From Sphingobium sp. (GTDB lineage Bacteria > Pseudomonadota > Alphaproteobacteria > Sphingomonadales > Sphingomonadaceae), in the NCBI GenBank assembly GCA_009360885.1, contig SPEL01000002.1:372001-436000 (forward strand): 64,000 nt of DNA, read 5' to 3'. The stretch's first letter is position 1; every line of letters begins with the position of its first letter. The notes beneath the pieces are model-generated. The model did no database searches, had not been told where the DNA came from, and saw only the letters and a list, made by a program, of their open reading frames with translations. The translations under genes and the position numbers were made by a program. This document shows, piece by piece, positions 62,770-64,000 of the stretch.

Positions 62770-63357
62770 CTATCTCTTGCGCTTGTTAATCAGCCGCTCA
62801 CCAGAGGGTGTTTGCAAATCTTCCACCGCTTGCTCCGCCAATTGGCTGACCAATTGCTGACGGACTTTCTCTGTCGCCTTAGCGCAATAAGGTTCCTGCG
62901 CGCTGCCATTGTAAAGCAGCTTACCGCTCGTCCCATCCACCATCGTGACGGTCAGGCGTAGCATCCGATTGCTACACGCCTGAAACAGCCGCCGACGCTT
63001 TGCCGGGGCAAGGGCTTTCCCTTCTTCCGTTTCCATATGAACTGCTGCCGGACGCTCCGACAATCCGGCAGAAAGAATGACCGTTCCCGCTTCAGGAGCA
63101 TCCTGTTCAGGCGCGGCCTCTGCAACAGAAAATCCACGCTGCGCCAGAACATCGCCAACGGCCCGATGCATCGCATTATAAGCTGCGCCTTTCGCCAGTT
63201 CCTCTGGCATGGTGGCCCACATTAAGGCGTGCCTGTCCTGCACCCCCGTACCATGCGATGCGATGTGGGTTTTCATACCCGCGCAGCCAGAAAGAGCCAG
63301 CCCTGAACAACACAGCGCCAGCCTGAAAGTTCGACGAATAGTTTGTGAAGCAATCAT
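62770..63357 (-). CDS. Predicted lipoprotein of unknown function
   Basis: The 195-residue product has a lipoprotein signal with ALSGC (Cys25). The mature part contains MWATMPEELAKGAAYNAMHRAVGDVLAQRGFSV-type helices, RMLRLTVTMVDGTSGKLLYNGSAQ and a basic C-terminus ending NKRKR. The alternation resembles DUF4136-type lipoproteins, but I could not confirm this. It is convergent with the kinase gene; about 33 bases separate the stops. Envelope location is likely; the function is not known. Confidence 0.72.
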   Translation of the reverse strand: MIASQTIRRTFRLALCCSGLALSGCAGMKTHIASHGTGVQDRHALMWATMPEELAKGAAYNAMHRAVGDVLAQRGFSVAEAAPEQDAPEAGTVILSAGLSERPAAVHMETEEGKALAPAKRRRLFQACSNRMLRLTVTMVDGTSGKLLYNGSAQEPYCAKATEKVRQQLVSQLAEQAVEDLQTPSGERLINKRKR

Positions 63358-63421
63358 GGGCAGAGGTCATAGCCGCAATGAGAGACGATAACCAGACAAG
63401 ACCTGCCCCCTATCCCATCTA

Positions 63422-63781
63422 TTAAACGGTGAAGCTCTCTCCGCATCCGCAAGCGCCAGTAGCGTTGGGGTTATTGAACACGAAACCGGCGGTGAAATCA
63501 TCTTCCTGCCAGTTCATCGTGCTACCAATCAGGTAGAGGACGGATGCACCATCAATATAGAATATACCGCCGGGCGTTTCTATTTTCTCATCCAGAGGCG
63601 CTTCCTCGCTGACATAATCAACCGAATAAGCAAGGCCGGAACATCCCCGACGCGGGGTAGATAGCTTAACCCCGATGGTGCCTTCAGGTGCCTTGGCCAG
63701 CAAATCGGCAATACGCTTTTCAGCCGATGGGGTCAGCGTTACAGCCGCCGGACGGGCACGCGTTACGGGCGAAGCAGTCAT
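63422..63781 (-). CDS. sufA: A-type iron-sulfur carrier (SufA/IscA/ErpA family)
   Basis: The 119-residue product has the HesB/IscA fold, with VTLTPSAEKRIADLL at the start and the three cluster-binding cysteines in RRGCSGLAY and NATGACGCGESFTV at the end. It transfers Fe-S clusters to target proteins. The SufT-like gene on the same strand just upstream supports a SUF locus extending beyond the right edge. The ATG at 63781 is preferred; another in-frame ATG at 63808 would add nine residues and lies against the 15-bp repeat. Confidence 0.9.
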   Translation of the reverse strand: MTASPVTRARPAAVTLTPSAEKRIADLLAKAPEGTIGVKLSTPRRGCSGLAYSVDYVSEEAPLDEKIETPGGIFYIDGASVLYLIGSTMNWQEDDFTAGFVFNNPNATGACGCGESFTV

Positions 63782-63808
63782 AATATCCAAGCCTTTTCCT
63801 ACACTCAT

Positions 63809-63853
63809 CCCTATATGGGCCTTCCCTATATGGGCCTTCCCTATATGGGAAGG
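63809..63853. repeat. Three 15-bp tandem repeats forming hairpins upstream of sufA
   Basis: CCCTATATGGGCCTT occurs at 63809-63823 and 63824-63838, and a third copy at 63839-63853 ends in AAGG. Each unit is itself nearly palindromic (CCC-TATAT-GGG), and the third forms CTTCCC-TATAT-GGGAAG. The array lies directly upstream of the possible sufA start in the gap to the SufT-like gene. Confidence 0.85.
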
Positions 63854-63892
63854 AAGCCGCCATTCACCAGATCCGCGCCGCCCATAAACGGA

Positions 63893-64000
63893 TCAGAGCA
63901 TACCCAGTTCAAGTTTCGCTTCATCACTCATCAGTTGCGGGTTCCATGGCGGGTCCCACACCAGATTAACCTCTGCCATACCAACGCCCGGCACGGAACC
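63893..64000 (-). CDS. sufT: SufT-like DUF59 (MIP18 family) iron-sulfur assembly protein, partial
   Basis: The last 35 codons of a minus-strand gene are visible, and the rest lies beyond the right edge. The visible ending, VPGVGMAEVNLVWDPPWNP followed by SDEAKLELGML and a stop, is the typical C-terminus of SUF-associated DUF59 proteins, which assist Fe-S cluster maturation. It is upstream of sufA on the same strand, with about 110 bases between. Confidence 0.8.
   Translation of the reverse strand, partial: GSVPGVGMAEVNLVWDPPWNPQLMSDEAKLELGML

Overview
This is a chromosomal window from an alphaproteobacterium, almost certainly a member of the Sphingomonadales. The evidence is the form of the division and cell-wall proteins, the gene order ispH-thrB-rnhA, a lignostilbene dioxygenase and a LigW-type decarboxylase of the kind described in lignin-degrading sphingomonads, and a tandem palindromic repeat typical of alphaproteobacteria. 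The genus cannot be fixed from the sequence alone. I saw no rRNA, tRNA, CRISPR array, transposase or integrase.

Layout. (1) 1-4721, minus strand: a DUF938 methyltransferase cut by the left edge, a short GcvT-like protein, a dGTPase-like HD hydrolase and a TPR/SPOR protein. (2) 4782-10805, minus strand: the distal part of the division and cell wall (dcw) cluster, murB-ddl-ftsQ-ftsA-ftsZ. (3) 10806-26548: an aromatic-catabolism island of about 15.7 kb, nearly all on the plus strand. (4) 26549-39614, minus strand: the proximal dcw cluster, mraZ-rsmH-ftsL-ftsI-murE-murF-mraY-murD-ftsW-murG-murC, packed with overlaps or gaps of a few bases. (5) 39810-42560, minus strand: a GldG-like membrane protein, a small anchored protein and a cysteine synthase; then on the plus strand a SleB-type cell-wall hydrolase and a 42-residue entericidin-like lipoprotein. 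(6) 44602-51238, minus strand: argS-SPOR-nagZ-scpA-scpB-tatA-tatB-tatC. (7) 51341-54568: a lipoprotein gene divergent from ispH-thrB-rnhA, followed by a 61-bp tandem repeat. (8) 54961-62736, plus strand: an M16 protease, a small unknown protein, and a three-gene envelope signalling unit (response regulator, LysM/FecR protein, CHASE2 histidine kinase). (9) 62770-64000, minus strand: a lipoprotein and iron-sulfur assembly genes (SufA-like and a partial SufT-like).

The main discovery is region 3. A complete-looking catabolic regulon sits inside the dcw cluster, between murC and murB, which are normally adjacent. It encodes an aldehyde dehydrogenase, a 5-carboxyvanillate decarboxylase (LigW type), an IclR regulator, a TonB-dependent receptor, a lignostilbene dioxygenase with all three substrate-contact residues at the classical numbers, an MFS transporter, a 4-cresol-dehydrogenase/vanillyl-alcohol-oxidase type flavoprotein with its own lipoprotein cytochrome c and an unrecognised signal-bearing protein, a GMC oxidoreductase and a second aldehyde dehydrogenase. 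Together these suggest uptake of a lignin-derived phenolic dimer, side-chain oxidation, stilbene cleavage to aromatic aldehydes, oxidation to acids and decarboxylation to vanillate. A 13-bp palindrome (AGAAC-N3-GTTCT or close to it) recurs before the transcription units of the island and is a candidate operator for the IclR protein. Strong hairpin terminators close the units and separate the island from murC.

Other points of note are an array of five 10-bp-phased GGGA boxes upstream of mraZ (probable MraZ autoregulation), a pair of 15-bp direct repeats in the murB/aldehyde dehydrogenase divergent promoter, a four-copy 61-bp palindromic tandem repeat, and a GcvT-like protein lacking its C-terminal domain.
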